Source: Dehalococcoidia bacterium UBA3254 (GTDB lineage Bacteria; Chloroflexota; Dehalococcoidia; Dehalococcoidales; UBA3254). From it: 28,750 bases of DNA. The notes beneath the pieces were generated by a model. That model was given only the letters and a program-made list of their open reading frames with translations, ran no database searches and had not been told where the DNA came from. Where the stretch lies: assembly GCA_002362735.1 (NCBI GenBank), contig DEUU01000293.1:1-28750 (forward strand). The letters run 5' to 3'. This document shows, piece after piece, positions 1 to 8,489 of this stretch; within the stretch, counting starts at the first letter, position 1; the number at the start of each line of letters is the position of its first letter. A program made the position numbers and the translations under genes.

Positions 1-1291
1 TTTCAAATGGTTTATCTATACTTCGGTTAACAACATATAAAACTATCTCTTTTTTTGTTTCATCGATGGTTCCGACGACGTCTAACGAACGGATACTGCC
101 ACATTTACTGTTGGTGAAAGTACGGTTGGTGAAAGTATCTCCGTCCCACCAAACATCCAGAGCTGTTTTACCGCACGTTGAGCTGTAAAGTTCGAATGGG
201 AAAAAGATGGTCTGCAACACGTGCCTTTCCGGATTTGTAAATATCGGAGCGATTACATTAACGATTTGGGCAATATTAGCCATTTTAACCATTTCGGCAT
301 GGCGAATAAATGCATTCAAGTTCAGAGCTACAACCAGAGCATCTTCCAGATTATAGATTTCTTCCAGTTTGTTTTCAGCCGGAATTCCTCCGTATTTAGG
401 GTGCGTGCGGTACCAGACATTCCATTCGTCAACCGCCAGAGGTATTAGCCTGGAGGGTTTTCTTTCCATGGCCATAGCCCGAATTAACCCTTCGCAGCCT
501 TTTAGCCGTTCTTCAATTAGCTCCGAGATACCCATATATTCAATAAAATTGTTACCCGGGTTTCCTATATACCAGTGTATAGATAAATAATCGATCAATT
601 CACCGGCTTGCTCCAGGATCAATTGGGTCCTCTCTACCATTTCACCTTCCCAATCCGAAATCGCTGAAGCTATTAATTTGATCTGTGGGTCTACCCATTT
701 CATAACCTTGGCAAACTCTGTCAAAGTACGGGCATACTCCTGAGGAGTCTTATATCCTATTTGCCAGTGACCATCAACCTCGTTGCCGACACCCCAGTAC
801 TTTACCCGGTGAGGTTCTGAAAAACCATGCTTACGGCGCAGGTTGACTAGTATCGAATCCCGAGTACCATTGCAATATTCGACCCAGTCTCGTGCTTCCC
901 GCAGGTCTCCGTCTCCGCAATTAACTACCAGATAAGGTTCAGTGTTCAAGCTCCGGCAAAAACGGACAAATTCGTTGGTCCCGAATTGATTTGGATCTGT
1001 CGTATGCCAGGCCAGATCCGAACGTACAGGGCGCTCATTTTGCGGTCCAACCCCATCCAGCCAGCGGTAGCCCGAGGCAAAATTCCCACCCGGATATCGA
1101 ATTAATGGCATGTTTAGTCGCTTGAGCGATGCTAAAACATCTTTTCGTAGTCCATTCTCATCAGCTAAAGGTGATCCCGGTTCGTAAATGCCCCCATAAA
1201 TGCATCTTCCTAGATGCTCGGCAAATCCGCCAAAAAGATTTCTGTCGATATTACCTGAAGTGCGTTCAGGGTCTATTTTTATACGGTTCAT
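1..1291 (-). CDS. GH51 alpha-L-arabinofuranosidase, C-terminus cut by window edge
   Basis: The reading frame is open from the ATG at 1291 to the window edge: 430 codons of a family that usually has about 500. I translated it by hand and found no frameshift. GH51 enzymes release terminal arabinofuranosyl units from arabinan or arabinoxylan oligosaccharides. Visible motifs are the start with NLFGGFAEHLGRC, the acid/base region GNEVDGHWQ (Glu171) and the nucleophile region DEWNVWY (Glu289). No signal peptide is seen, so it is probably cytoplasmic and acts on imported oligosaccharides. A GGAGGTGACC ribosome site lies just before the ATG. Near the edge, residues 387-396 carry a five-residue tandem duplication (TFTNR/TFTNS) made by a 15-bp repeat. 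It lies downstream of the acid-sugar dehydratase gene on the same strand, with 188 bases between them. Family assignment is firm; substrate preference is not. Confidence 0.93.
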   Translation of the reverse strand, partial: MNRIKIDPERTSGNIDRNLFGGFAEHLGRCIYGGIYEPGSPLADENGLRKDVLASLKRLNMPLIRYPGGNFASGYRWLDGVGPQNERPVRSDLAWHTTDPNQFGTNEFVRFCRSLNTEPYLVVNCGDGDLREARDWVEYCNGTRDSILVNLRRKHGFSEPHRVKYWGVGNEVDGHWQIGYKTPQEYARTLTEFAKVMKWVDPQIKLIASAISDWEGEMVERTQLILEQAGELIDYLSIHWYIGNPGNNFIEYMGISELIEERLKGCEGLIRAMAMERKPSRLIPLAVDEWNVWYRTHPKYGGIPAENKLEEIYNLEDALVVALNLNAFIRHAEMVKMANIAQIVNVIAPIFTNPERHVLQTIFFPFELYSSTCGKTALDVWWDGDTFTNRTFTNSKCGSIRSLDVVGTIDETKKEIVLYVVNRSIDKPFE

Positions 1292-1479
1292 TGGTCACCT
1301 CCTGAACCTTTATAAGAGATTGATTTAATTCAGGTTGACAATGTTTATTTAATATCTTTAATTAAGATGGTTCTAAATTAGTATTGACTCTATTTTCACC
1401 ATCCAAAGAACAGCGAAGCGAAGACGTACACCTAATTTGTGGTATTACAAGCTGGTTTTTATATCAAATCCATGAGGTC

Positions 1480-2673
1480 TTATTTCAGTTGGCCTGCTCT
1501 TTTCTGCCAATTGTCATCACGAAACATATTAAGCCCGAGGTCCAATATTATCCCATCTGCCGATTTGACCGGTGGATGTTTTTCCAGATGCTCAATATCT
1601 AAATTAATCCCCCAACCTGGAGCGTCGGGTATCGAAAAACTCCCTTCTCTAAGTTCAGGATAGGGTGAACCCAACTTTTTAACTTCGCTGTCAACAAAAT
1701 CGTTAAAATGTTCCAGGATCTTTCCATTTCTTAGTCCCGCCATAAGATGGATACCGACTGCGGTTGAAACGATTCCACCAACATTATGAGGTGCGACCAT
1801 CATTGAGTATGTTTCTGCATTTGCGCAAAGCTTCTTGGCTTCAAGAACGCCGAAATTGGTAGGATCTACCTGTATAATATCAACACAGCGACGTTCAAAC
1901 AACTCTCTATACTCAGCCCGCGTGTATAAACGCTCGCCTGCGGCGATTGGAATAGAAGTATGAGATTTTACTTCAGATAAAGCTCCAAGATCATCAGGTC
2001 GGCAAGGCTCCTCGATCCATCCCGGTTTCAGTTTTTCTATATCCCGGGCAATTTCAATCGCCTGGTGCGGAGCGAAACGGCCATGCATTTCGATGAACAT
2101 TTGAACGTCCGGAGGGAGCACACTATGGACGGCTTCGATTATTTCGATAGACCGGGTATACTCTTTCCGGCTCAGCTCCAGGTTGCCCGCTCCAAACGGA
2201 TCAAATTTGAGTCCGGTATAACCCTTGAGGACAACCTTCCTGGCAGCCTCGGCAAACGCACTCGGAGTCCTATCGACTCTGTACCAGCCATTGGCATAGG
2301 CCGGGATTTTTTGAATCGGTTTATCTCCGGCCAGTACTTTTCCTCCCAGGAGCTTGTAAACTGGCAAACCCGCTCGTTTTCCTATACAATCCCAGCAGGC
2401 AATTTCGAGTAACGAAAAAGCAGTCATGGCTATGCTGCCCGCTTTGTCAAAATCCAGCAAAGTGTATTTTTGATATAGGCCCTCTATGTCGAAAGCATCA
2501 TGGCCGACAAAGTGATTCTTAGTCTCTCGCAATAATTCCAGAACGGCGTTGGTCCTTCCGAGGACTCTTGCTTCACTGATTCCGGAAATACTCTCGTCAG
2601 TTTCCAGTATCAGGTAAGTTAAATTTCTCCAGGGTGTGCTTAATACATATGTACGATACCCGGTAATCTTCAT
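1480..2673 (-). CDS. Enolase-superfamily acid-sugar dehydratase (mandelate racemase/galactonate dehydratase type)
   Basis: A 397-residue protein of normal length for the mandelate racemase/muconate lactonizing enzyme family. The metal-binding carboxylates are visible: Glu195 in FIEMHG, Glu221 in WIEEP and Glu247 in AAGERL. The Glu-Met-His motif (His197) and His296 in APHN match the general acid/base histidines of galactonate/gluconate-type dehydratases, and Asp270 in QVDP fits the His-Asp dyad. This suggests beta-elimination of water from an aldonic or uronic-type sugar acid to a 2-keto-3-deoxy acid in the cytoplasm. The exact sugar acid cannot be read from sequence. The start has an AAAGGAGGATCC ribosome site. 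The neighbouring GH51 gene on the same strand supports a plant-polysaccharide sugar role, distinct from the flavoenzyme region further right. Confidence 0.85.
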   Translation of the reverse strand: MKITGYRTYVLSTPWRNLTYLILETDESISGISEARVLGRTNAVLELLRETKNHFVGHDAFDIEGLYQKYTLLDFDKAGSIAMTAFSLLEIACWDCIGKRAGLPVYKLLGGKVLAGDKPIQKIPAYANGWYRVDRTPSAFAEAARKVVLKGYTGLKFDPFGAGNLELSRKEYTRSIEIIEAVHSVLPPDVQMFIEMHGRFAPHQAIEIARDIEKLKPGWIEEPCRPDDLGALSEVKSHTSIPIAAGERLYTRAEYRELFERRCVDIIQVDPTNFGVLEAKKLCANAETYSMMVAPHNVGGIVSTAVGIHLMAGLRNGKILEHFNDFVDSEVKKLGSPYPELREGSFSIPDAPGWGINLDIEHLEKHPPVKSADGIILDLGLNMFRDDNWQKRAGQLK

Positions 2674-2717
2674 AAGAAAGGATCCTCCTTTGGGGCTTGA
2701 AAAAATGACCCACTTAG

Positions 2718-2751
2718 AAGAAAATTAATTTTCTTATTAGCTCTTATTATA
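2718..2751 (-). promoter_or_regulatory. Promoter -10 with adjacent palindromic operator candidate
   Basis: Upstream of the dehydratase gene the minus strand reads TATAAT at 2751-2746. About ten bases downstream, at 2718-2735, is a perfect 18-base palindrome, AAGAAAATTAATTTTCTT, which would cover the start of transcription. No good -35 box is found at standard spacing, which fits an activator-dependent or weak promoter. The palindrome is AT-only except for one C/G per arm, so chance is possible. Confidence 0.4.
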
Positions 2752-2970
2752 CAGGAACACCCTTTCGTAAAGTAGTATTTTCAGAAATGCTGATGAGATA
2801 CGAATATGATAAGAAAATTCAGCCAAAATACAGGAGGGGCGCACTGCCCCAAGTTTGAAGAGCGGCGTAGTTACATTACCAGCGATTCTAAATGCTGGGT
2901 TAACCGAGCGCAGTTAAAGTAAGCTGAGTTAACGCGACAAATGAAGGATGGCGGATAGGTGGTCGGCAGC

Positions 2971-4950
2971 CTAGAGTGCCAGCCCTGCCTGGAAGCCTTC
3001 CTTAACCGCTTTGGTCATTCTCCCTACGCCTGAGCAGTCTCCAGCGATATGTAGCTCAACGTCGACTGTACTTAAATGATCTGCCAGCGTTCGGTCGGAT
3101 TTATTGCCGAGTGCCAGGACGATAATATCTGCAGGGATAACGAGCTGTTGGCTCTTCTGCCTCACGATTACGCCTCTTTTGGTAATCTTCTCAACTGTTG
3201 CCCCGGTAAAAATCTTGACTCCCAGACGTTTCAGGCTGAGCAGCAGAAGCCCCTGGGAAAAAGCTACCGGCTTTAGCTCAACCGCGATATCCCTGGAAGA
3301 CTCTATCAGGGTTACATCATGACCCTTGCCAGCCAGTAACTCAGCTGTCTCGGCTCCTATTTGTCTTCCCCCGATAATGACAATTTTACTATTTGGGGAA
3401 ATAGGGGTCAGGCCTTTTAAGACCTTATCATAAGTAACCATATGCACACTGCTGGTTACAGGGAAGTCATTTTCTTTGGGTAACGCTCCCGTAGCAACAA
3501 CAACGGCATCCGGTTTCTCCTGCTGTATCATTTTAACATTGAGTTCCCTGTTCTCAATTTTGACTCCAAGCTTTTTTAATTGTCCGGTCTCCCAATCTAC
3601 TAACATTTTGATATCGCTTTGACCGGGTGTCACACAGGCGAGATTAAGCTGTCCGCCCAGCGTATCCTTTTCAAATAAGCGGACTTTGTGACCCCTGAGG
3701 GCAGCCACCCGAGCGGCTTCCATGCCGGCAGGCCCCCCACCGGCTATAAAAACAGTCTTGATTTTGTTAGCCAGGGTTATCTTTATTACATCCTCCTGTC
3801 CGCATAAAGGATTAACCGTACATGACAGAAGTGGTTTTCTATCAGAGCCAGCCGTCATGCACCACTGGCATGATATGCAGTGTCTGATTTCGCTTTCTCT
3901 TCCCTCTTTTGCTTTCCTGGGCCATTCGGGGTCGGCCATTAATCCCCTGCCAATGCCGATGATATCAGCTCTGCCCTGTTCCAGTATCCTTTCTGCCAGT
4001 GCTGGGGTAATTATACGGTTAGCGGTCATTACCGGGATTGAGACCACATCTTTAACCGCAGCAGCCAGATGGACCAGGTCGCCGCGAGGATTTCTTGAAG
4101 TCGATGAGGAGAGCGGAATTCCGAGATGGTGGGGCTTCTCCCCGGGGCGTGTGCTATTAATGGAAACACTAAGGCAATGTATGCCGGCGGCTTCCAGTCT
4201 TTTAGCGTTCTGACGGGCATCTTCGATGGTAAGGCAGTTCTCCTCGTACAGTTCCTCGCCACTGATGCGGCACATGAGTGGAAAATCGGGGCCAATTTTC
4301 TGCCTGGTTTTACTTATTATTTCGGCCAGGAAACGGAAGCGCCCTTCGGCGTCCCCGCCATAGATGTCCCGTCTTTTATTGGAAAATGGAGATAAGAACT
4401 GCTCAATTAAATAGCCGTGAGTGCCGTGGAAGCTGATTATATCAAAACCGCACTCGCGTGCTCGCCAGGCTGCCGTAGCAAATTTATCCTCAAGTTCCTC
4501 TATGTCTTCAAGTGTCAGTTCTCTGGGGACAACAAAACCGGTGTCCGGATAAGCCAGCGGAGAAGGCGCCACCGGCATCTGACCCTCGGTGAGGGCTAAC
4601 CGTCCTTCCTTTAAAAACCCTGCCTTGCGGCCGGCATGATTCAGTTGAAGACAGGCGCAAGCGCCCTCATCTTGAATGGCTTTTGCCAGGCGTTTCAGGT
4701 CGGGTATATATTTTTCATCATCTATAAGTATGTCAGCCGCGGAGTGGTGGCCGCAGGGAGAATTGACAATACAGTCTTCGACGATAATCATCGCTGCACC
4801 ACCCCTCGCTCTTTCCCGGTAGAATTCTATCATTCTGTCGGTGACGAAACCGTCTTTAGCGTAATTGGTGGTCATCGGAGGCATAGCCACCCTGTTGATC
4901 AGCTTTAATTTGCTTATTTGTAGAGGTTCAAAAAGCAGATTATATTTCAT
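2971..4950 (-). CDS. NADH:flavin oxidoreductase, TMADH/2,4-dienoyl-CoA reductase type (OYE barrel plus FAD/NAD domain)
   Basis: A 659-residue multidomain flavoenzyme. Residues 1-345 form the Old Yellow Enzyme-like FMN barrel with LNHAGR (about 103-108), HGTHGYLIEQFLSP (about 175-188) and DIYGG. Cysteines 358, 361, 364 and 377 (spacing x2, x2, x12) bind a 4Fe-4S cluster; as I recall, this is the trimethylamine dehydrogenase spacing rather than the x2-x3-x11 pattern of FadH. From about 399, FIAGGGPAGMEAA starts an FAD domain, and IVIIGGRQIGAETAE marks the NAD(P) domain. Relatives reduce enoates or dienoyl-CoA, or act as bile-acid (BaiCD/BaiH-like) oxidoreductases, passing electrons from NADH through FAD and Fe-S to FMN. 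AGGAGAAAAGAAA precedes the ATG. It is divergent from an SDR whose promoter shares its -35 box. Substrate unknown. Confidence 0.88.
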   Translation of the reverse strand: MKYNLLFEPLQISKLKLINRVAMPPMTTNYAKDGFVTDRMIEFYRERARGGAAMIIVEDCIVNSPCGHHSAADILIDDEKYIPDLKRLAKAIQDEGACACLQLNHAGRKAGFLKEGRLALTEGQMPVAPSPLAYPDTGFVVPRELTLEDIEELEDKFATAAWRARECGFDIISFHGTHGYLIEQFLSPFSNKRRDIYGGDAEGRFRFLAEIISKTRQKIGPDFPLMCRISGEELYEENCLTIEDARQNAKRLEAAGIHCLSVSINSTRPGEKPHHLGIPLSSSTSRNPRGDLVHLAAAVKDVVSIPVMTANRIITPALAERILEQGRADIIGIGRGLMADPEWPRKAKEGRESEIRHCISCQWCMTAGSDRKPLLSCTVNPLCGQEDVIKITLANKIKTVFIAGGGPAGMEAARVAALRGHKVRLFEKDTLGGQLNLACVTPGQSDIKMLVDWETGQLKKLGVKIENRELNVKMIQQEKPDAVVVATGALPKENDFPVTSSVHMVTYDKVLKGLTPISPNSKIVIIGGRQIGAETAELLAGKGHDVTLIESSRDIAVELKPVAFSQGLLLLSLKRLGVKIFTGATVEKITKRGVIVRQKSQQLVIPADIIVLALGNKSDRTLADHLSTVDVELHIAGDCSGVGRMTKAVKEGFQAGLAL

Positions 4951-4988
4951 TTTCTTTTCTCCTGGGCCAGAGCACTTTTATTAACCTC

Positions 4989-5039
4989 AAGATAAAAGAT
5001 GAACTGGGGTTTGTCAAGCTGGCGATGTTGGATTATATT
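4989..5039. promoter_or_regulatory. Divergent promoter pair sharing one -35 box
   Basis: The heptamer TTGTCAA at 5011-5017 serves both strands. On plus, TTGTCA (5011-5016), a 17-base spacer and TATATT (5034-5039) point to the SDR at 5110. On minus, TTGACA (5017-5012), a 17-base spacer and TATCTT (4994-4989) point to the flavin oxidoreductase starting at 4950. Predicted starts are near 5046 (plus) and 4982 (minus). Two polymerases could not bind at once, so the genes are probably co-controlled or mutually exclusive. Confidence 0.6.
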
Positions 5040-5109
5040 GTGCTATGGCAAGGAAAATGAGACACTATGGCTAAAGGGTATCTGTCGCCAAAATGCAGGA
5101 GGCAACAAC

Positions 5110-5799
5110 ATGGCCGATAAATCAGCCATCGTAACCGGGGCTACCCGAGGTCTTGGATTTGAACTGGCATTAAAGCTCGCCGATGAAGGATATGCGGTAA
5201 CAGGAGTTGCGCGTAATCCGCCAAAAGAACTTCGCTGGAAAGAATTCTCCGGGAGAGGGTCACTTAATTTTGTAGCGGGTGATGTGGGTGAACCTGGAAG
5301 TGCCATTAATGCATTTAACGAGGCTGATAAAAATGGTCCACTGGATTTAGTAATTAATTGTGCGGGCGTCGGCGTGTTCGGAGCGGCAGGTAATTTTAAT
5401 ATCAGAGATATTGAAAATGTACTGCGAGGAAATTTGATAGGAACGATCTTATTTTCAGATGCAGCGTATAACCGTTTCAAGGTAACAGGCGGAACGATAG
5501 TAAACGTAATGTCAACTGCATCTAATATTGGCCGGGCAAATGAGACATTATATTGTGCTTCTAAATGGGGAGCCAAAGGTTATACCGAGGCATTACGCGC
5601 GGAAGGCAAAGGAACACCCGTCAAAATAATTTCCGTATTCCCTGGAGGCATGCGTACCGATTTTTGGGCTCTCGCACAGGGCAGCAAGGTGGATCCCAGG
5701 ACTTTTATGGATCCAAAAGAAGTTGCCGCCATAATATTGAATGCAATTGATCCGAAAAATGGCGCCTATGTGAGCGATATTATCATCAACAAGATTTAG
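5110..5799 (+). CDS. Short-chain dehydrogenase/reductase (SDR)
   Basis: A 229-residue classical SDR. The ATG at 5110 is chosen because AGGAGG sits eight bases upstream; a longer in-frame extension to 4999 runs across the promoter. Motifs are TGATRGLG (9-16, nucleotide binding), NCAG (NNAG equivalent), serines in MSTAS, and the catalytic Tyr148-x3-Lys152 in YCASK. It should oxidise a hydroxyl or reduce a carbonyl with NAD(P) in the cytoplasm. At 229 residues it is slightly short, with a clipped C-terminal substrate loop. It stands alone, divergent from the flavin oxidoreductase and convergent with porA, and is expressed from the shared divergent promoter, which suggests the two enzymes act in one pathway. 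Confidence 0.88.
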   Translation: MADKSAIVTGATRGLGFELALKLADEGYAVTGVARNPPKELRWKEFSGRGSLNFVAGDVGEPGSAINAFNEADKNGPLDLVINCAGVGVFGAAGNFNIRDIENVLRGNLIGTILFSDAAYNRFKVTGGTIVNVMSTASNIGRANETLYCASKWGAKGYTEALRAEGKGTPVKIISVFPGGMRTDFWALAQGSKVDPRTFMDPKEVAAIILNAIDPKNGAYVSDIIINKI

Positions 5800-5865
5800 A
5801 AGTGTGTCTCTCGTAAATTTTAGTTTCTTTAATGAATATCTCGGGAACGGCATATGAAATCGTGA

Positions 5866-7065
5866 CTATTCTTCTAACGACATCCAGCTTACTTTTTGAT
5901 ATGGTTTTCCTGAAGAGGCTGCATAAAGCTCATCTATCATCTTCTCTATATTCGGTTTTGTAATGTCAATATTTGCCAGTCCATCGATGAAACTTAACAT
6001 CGGTACTAATCCTATTTCAGGAGCCAGGGCTCTCACTTCCATATAGATTGGGCCACTGTTCAAGCCGAAACCGATACTTCTATCCAGCACCCCAATAGCT
6101 TTCTTTCCTTTCAGTACCCGAGCCAGTTTTTCCTGAGGAAATGGGCGGTAAATCCTCAGTTTAACCAAACCTACCTTCATACCCTGATCTCTTTTTGCAT
6201 CTACAACTGTACGCGCTGTCCCGGTAGCGCTGCCTGAAGTAACCAGAATTATCTCCGCATCTTCGCAACGATATTCTTCTATCTGGCCTCCATAGCTTCG
6301 TCCAAAGAAATCTCCGAATTCCTGATCAATCTCATCAAATTTAGGTTTAGCTCTTTCCAAAGCTGCCATATGCTTATAGCGTAACTCGGTATAAGGTAAT
6401 AAAATTCCATGAGTTCCGATTCCTAATGGTTTCCCGGGGATAAGCTTCATTCTTTCAGGCTGCTGCTTCAGGACAGAAAGGTATTCATCAACATCTTCCA
6501 TTGAAGGAACATTCACTGCCTCCGCCGAATAAGAGACGTAATAGCCATCGTAATTGACCATAACCGGCAATTGAATTTCATAATCTTCAGCTAAACGAAA
6601 GGCCATAATCATCACGTCCAGAATTTCCTGGCAGCCCTCCACGATGATCTGTATCCAGCCCGAATCCCTGACAGAAATCATATCCTGTTGACCGCATGAC
6701 ACAGCCAGGATGCCTGGAGTCTCTCGATTAACGTTAGCCATGACCACGGGAGCCCTATAGCTGCCGGCGACCATCATTGAATCATACATGAAAACAAGAC
6801 CATAAGAGGAAGTAGCTGTGAAAACTCTAGCTCCAGCACAAGAAGCCGCCGTAACAGCGTTCATAGCCGAATTCTCGCCCTCAACCTCAATCATTTCGGC
6901 TTCTAACAGTCCATCTGCCTTGAAACGCGCTAATTGTTCAACCACTTCAGTTTGTGGGGTAATAGGGTATAAAGCTACCACATCCGGTCGGCAAAGTCTG
7001 ACACCGTAGGCGGCAGCAGCATTACCCGTAATTACTCTGAATTCACTTTGTCTCGTAGTTTTCAA
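5866..7065 (-). CDS. porA: 2-oxoacid:ferredoxin oxidoreductase alpha subunit (PorA-like), without beta or gamma nearby
   Basis: A 399-residue homologue of the alpha subunit of pyruvate/2-oxoacid:ferredoxin oxidoreductases. YPITPQT (about 33-39) and EVEGENSAMNA (about 61-71) are the hallmark segments of domain I, and a domain II with conserved VTSGSATGTAR follows. In the complete enzyme this subunit works with a TPP-binding beta subunit to cleave 2-oxoacids with CoA and reduce ferredoxin. The start is placed at TTG 7065 because GGAAGGAG lies at ideal distance; the frame also extends to an ATG at 7098 lacking a ribosome site. The TTG overlaps the stop of an interrupted upstream frame. No beta, gamma or delta subunit is in the window, so the partners are encoded elsewhere or it has another role. 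It follows the PreA-like gene and probably shares its promoter. Confidence 0.88.
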   Translation of the reverse strand: MKTTRQSEFRVITGNAAAAYGVRLCRPDVVALYPITPQTEVVEQLARFKADGLLEAEMIEVEGENSAMNAVTAASCAGARVFTATSSYGLVFMYDSMMVAGSYRAPVVMANVNRETPGILAVSCGQQDMISVRDSGWIQIIVEGCQEILDVMIMAFRLAEDYEIQLPVMVNYDGYYVSYSAEAVNVPSMEDVDEYLSVLKQQPERMKLIPGKPLGIGTHGILLPYTELRYKHMAALERAKPKFDEIDQEFGDFFGRSYGGQIEEYRCEDAEIILVTSGSATGTARTVVDAKRDQGMKVGLVKLRIYRPFPQEKLARVLKGKKAIGVLDRSIGFGLNSGPIYMEVRALAPEIGLVPMLSFIDGLANIDITKPNIEKMIDELYAASSGKPYQKVSWMSLEE

Positions 7066-7265
7066 ATTACACTCCTTCCAATTAAAAGGGGTAACCATTT
7101 GTTAGCAAGTTCGATATCCTTTAATCCTGCTAAGCCAGCCACAGCAGTTTCTAAACCATGCACAACTTCAATGATCTTACCATTATGATGCCTGATTATC
7201 CCTGGTCCTGGATGCAATGATCAGGTAAAAATTACCTGAAACGTGACTGCAACAACTTTGTGCAT
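7062..7265 (-). pseudogene. Small frame interrupted by one TGA, overlapping porA start
   Basis: On the minus strand an ATG at 7265 opens 14 codons, meets TGA at 7223-7221, and the same frame then runs 52 more codons to a TGA at 7064-7062 that overlaps the porA start codon as TTGA. The second part (beginning SLHPGPGIIRHHNG) reads like coding sequence, and the stop/start overlap is typical of coupled genes. I do not recognise the protein. It may be a decayed small gene or coding-like noise; TGA readthrough (selenocysteine) is possible but I see no convincing hairpin after the TGA. No good ribosome site precedes the ATG. Confidence 0.3.
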
Positions 7266-7280
7266 GTAGGAGAGAGGATA

Positions 7281-8489
7281 CTATATTTCCTCCATGGATA
7301 CTGCCCCTGATTGACATAACAAAGAGCAGGTTCCACAGCCTAAACATTCTGTCTCGTTAACCGATGCCATACGTTTTTCCAAAGTAATAGCCAGGCAGTG
7401 AGCAGGTTTCAGACAAATGCCGCAGCCGGTACATTTATCCTTATCTATTCTGGCGACACTCGGTATCAACTCCCCAAGACGAAATTCTGACATTATATAG
7501 TCCAGAGAAAGGCCCCTGAAATCATCCACGCGGCTGAAACCCTGTTTATCCATATATTCTCTCAGGTTCTTCTCAATTTCAGCTATGGCTTCAAATCCTT
7601 TCATCATTAACAAGGTGCAGAAGGAGACGGTTTTTGCTCCAAACATCATCATCTCTACTGCATCCTTCCAATTCATTAGACCTCCGCTTCCCAATATCGG
7701 GATATTTGTTGCCTTCGCTATTCGGGTAACAAAACCCTGGGCAAACGGCTTATAAGGGGCTCCGACAGTTGTAAGAATGGCTTTCCTGGCAGCGGGCATT
7801 TTCAGGCTTCCCCGGTTAAAAATATCAATTGCAACGGAACCACCCATAATATTAGCCACATCAACAGCGTCTGCTCCGCCATTTTCCATTGCCAGCGCAC
7901 TGGCTACAATATCGCCCATTTGCGGGTCTATCTTATCGATCACCGGAATATTTACCGCTTCTTTAATAGTCCTGGTTCCTTCCACTACCCGAGAAAGATA
8001 TCTCCCTACATATTCTCCATATCCCTGGGCTTTATTCTGCTCACCTACCATATTTCCTGTTGCTCGCGTGCTGGAATAAGGTATACCCTTAAAATTGATC
8101 TCAACAAAATCAGCTCCAGCTTTAGCGGTCCTTTTTGCAGCGTCAACAACGTATTGATAATCTCCAAACATAGGGAAGGCCATATTAGCCCCTATTTTGA
8201 TCCCGGTTTGTGCTTTAGTGGCTCTTATCAGTTCAACACCTTCATCGTAACTTAACCATTTGCTGCCTCCGCCGCCAAATACCGCCTGATCTTGGATATC
8301 AATATAGGTACGCAGTTTGGAATTCAGGAGGACCGAACCTGGAGGCCCCATGGCTTTTAATATGACTGCCGAAGCCCCACATTTTTCCGCTTTTTTGATT
8401 TGCCTGATATCACGTGCATTTTCACATGAGGCTACAACAAACGGGGTCTTTAGCTCCAATCCGGCAAAATTTACTGATAAATCAACCAT
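7281..8489 (-). CDS. PreA-like FMN barrel protein with C-terminal 2x[4Fe-4S] ferredoxin domain
   Basis: A 402-residue protein shaped like the C-terminal half of dihydropyrimidine dehydrogenase (PreA): a dihydroorotate-dehydrogenase-type TIM barrel (about 1-335) with the FMN phosphate segment ILGSGGLMNWKDA (about 265-277), then a ferredoxin with cysteines 353/356/359/365 and 382/385/388/392. The first cluster motif ends with an unusual five-residue gap. The family's active-site segment, normally N-x-SCPN or similar, is replaced by EINFKGIP (130-137) with no cysteine, so reduction of a pyrimidine is not supported. It probably moves electrons between ferredoxin-type carriers and an unknown substrate, or to a partner flavoprotein. 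AAAAGGAATATATT precedes the ATG. It lies upstream of porA on the same strand with a promoter at 8614-8642. Confidence 0.8.
   Translation of the reverse strand: MVDLSVNFAGLELKTPFVVASCENARDIRQIKKAEKCGASAVILKAMGPPGSVLLNSKLRTYIDIQDQAVFGGGGSKWLSYDEGVELIRATKAQTGIKIGANMAFPMFGDYQYVVDAAKRTAKAGADFVEINFKGIPYSSTRATGNMVGEQNKAQGYGEYVGRYLSRVVEGTRTIKEAVNIPVIDKIDPQMGDIVASALAMENGGADAVDVANIMGGSVAIDIFNRGSLKMPAARKAILTTVGAPYKPFAQGFVTRIAKATNIPILGSGGLMNWKDAVEMMMFGAKTVSFCTLLMMKGFEAIAEIEKNLREYMDKQGFSRVDDFRGLSLDYIMSEFRLGELIPSVARIDKDKCTGCGICLKPAHCLAITLEKRMASVNETECLGCGTCSLLCQSGAVSMEEI

Noticed and set aside
2836..2850. GGGGC-GCACT-GCCCC hairpin after the flavin oxidoreductase gene as a terminator
   Set aside because: Stem of only five pairs and no T-run next to it on the minus strand.
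3722..4213. 163-codon plus-strand frame inside the flavin oxidoreductase gene
   Set aside because: Antisense shadow of a clearly conserved coding frame; no ribosome site or domain.
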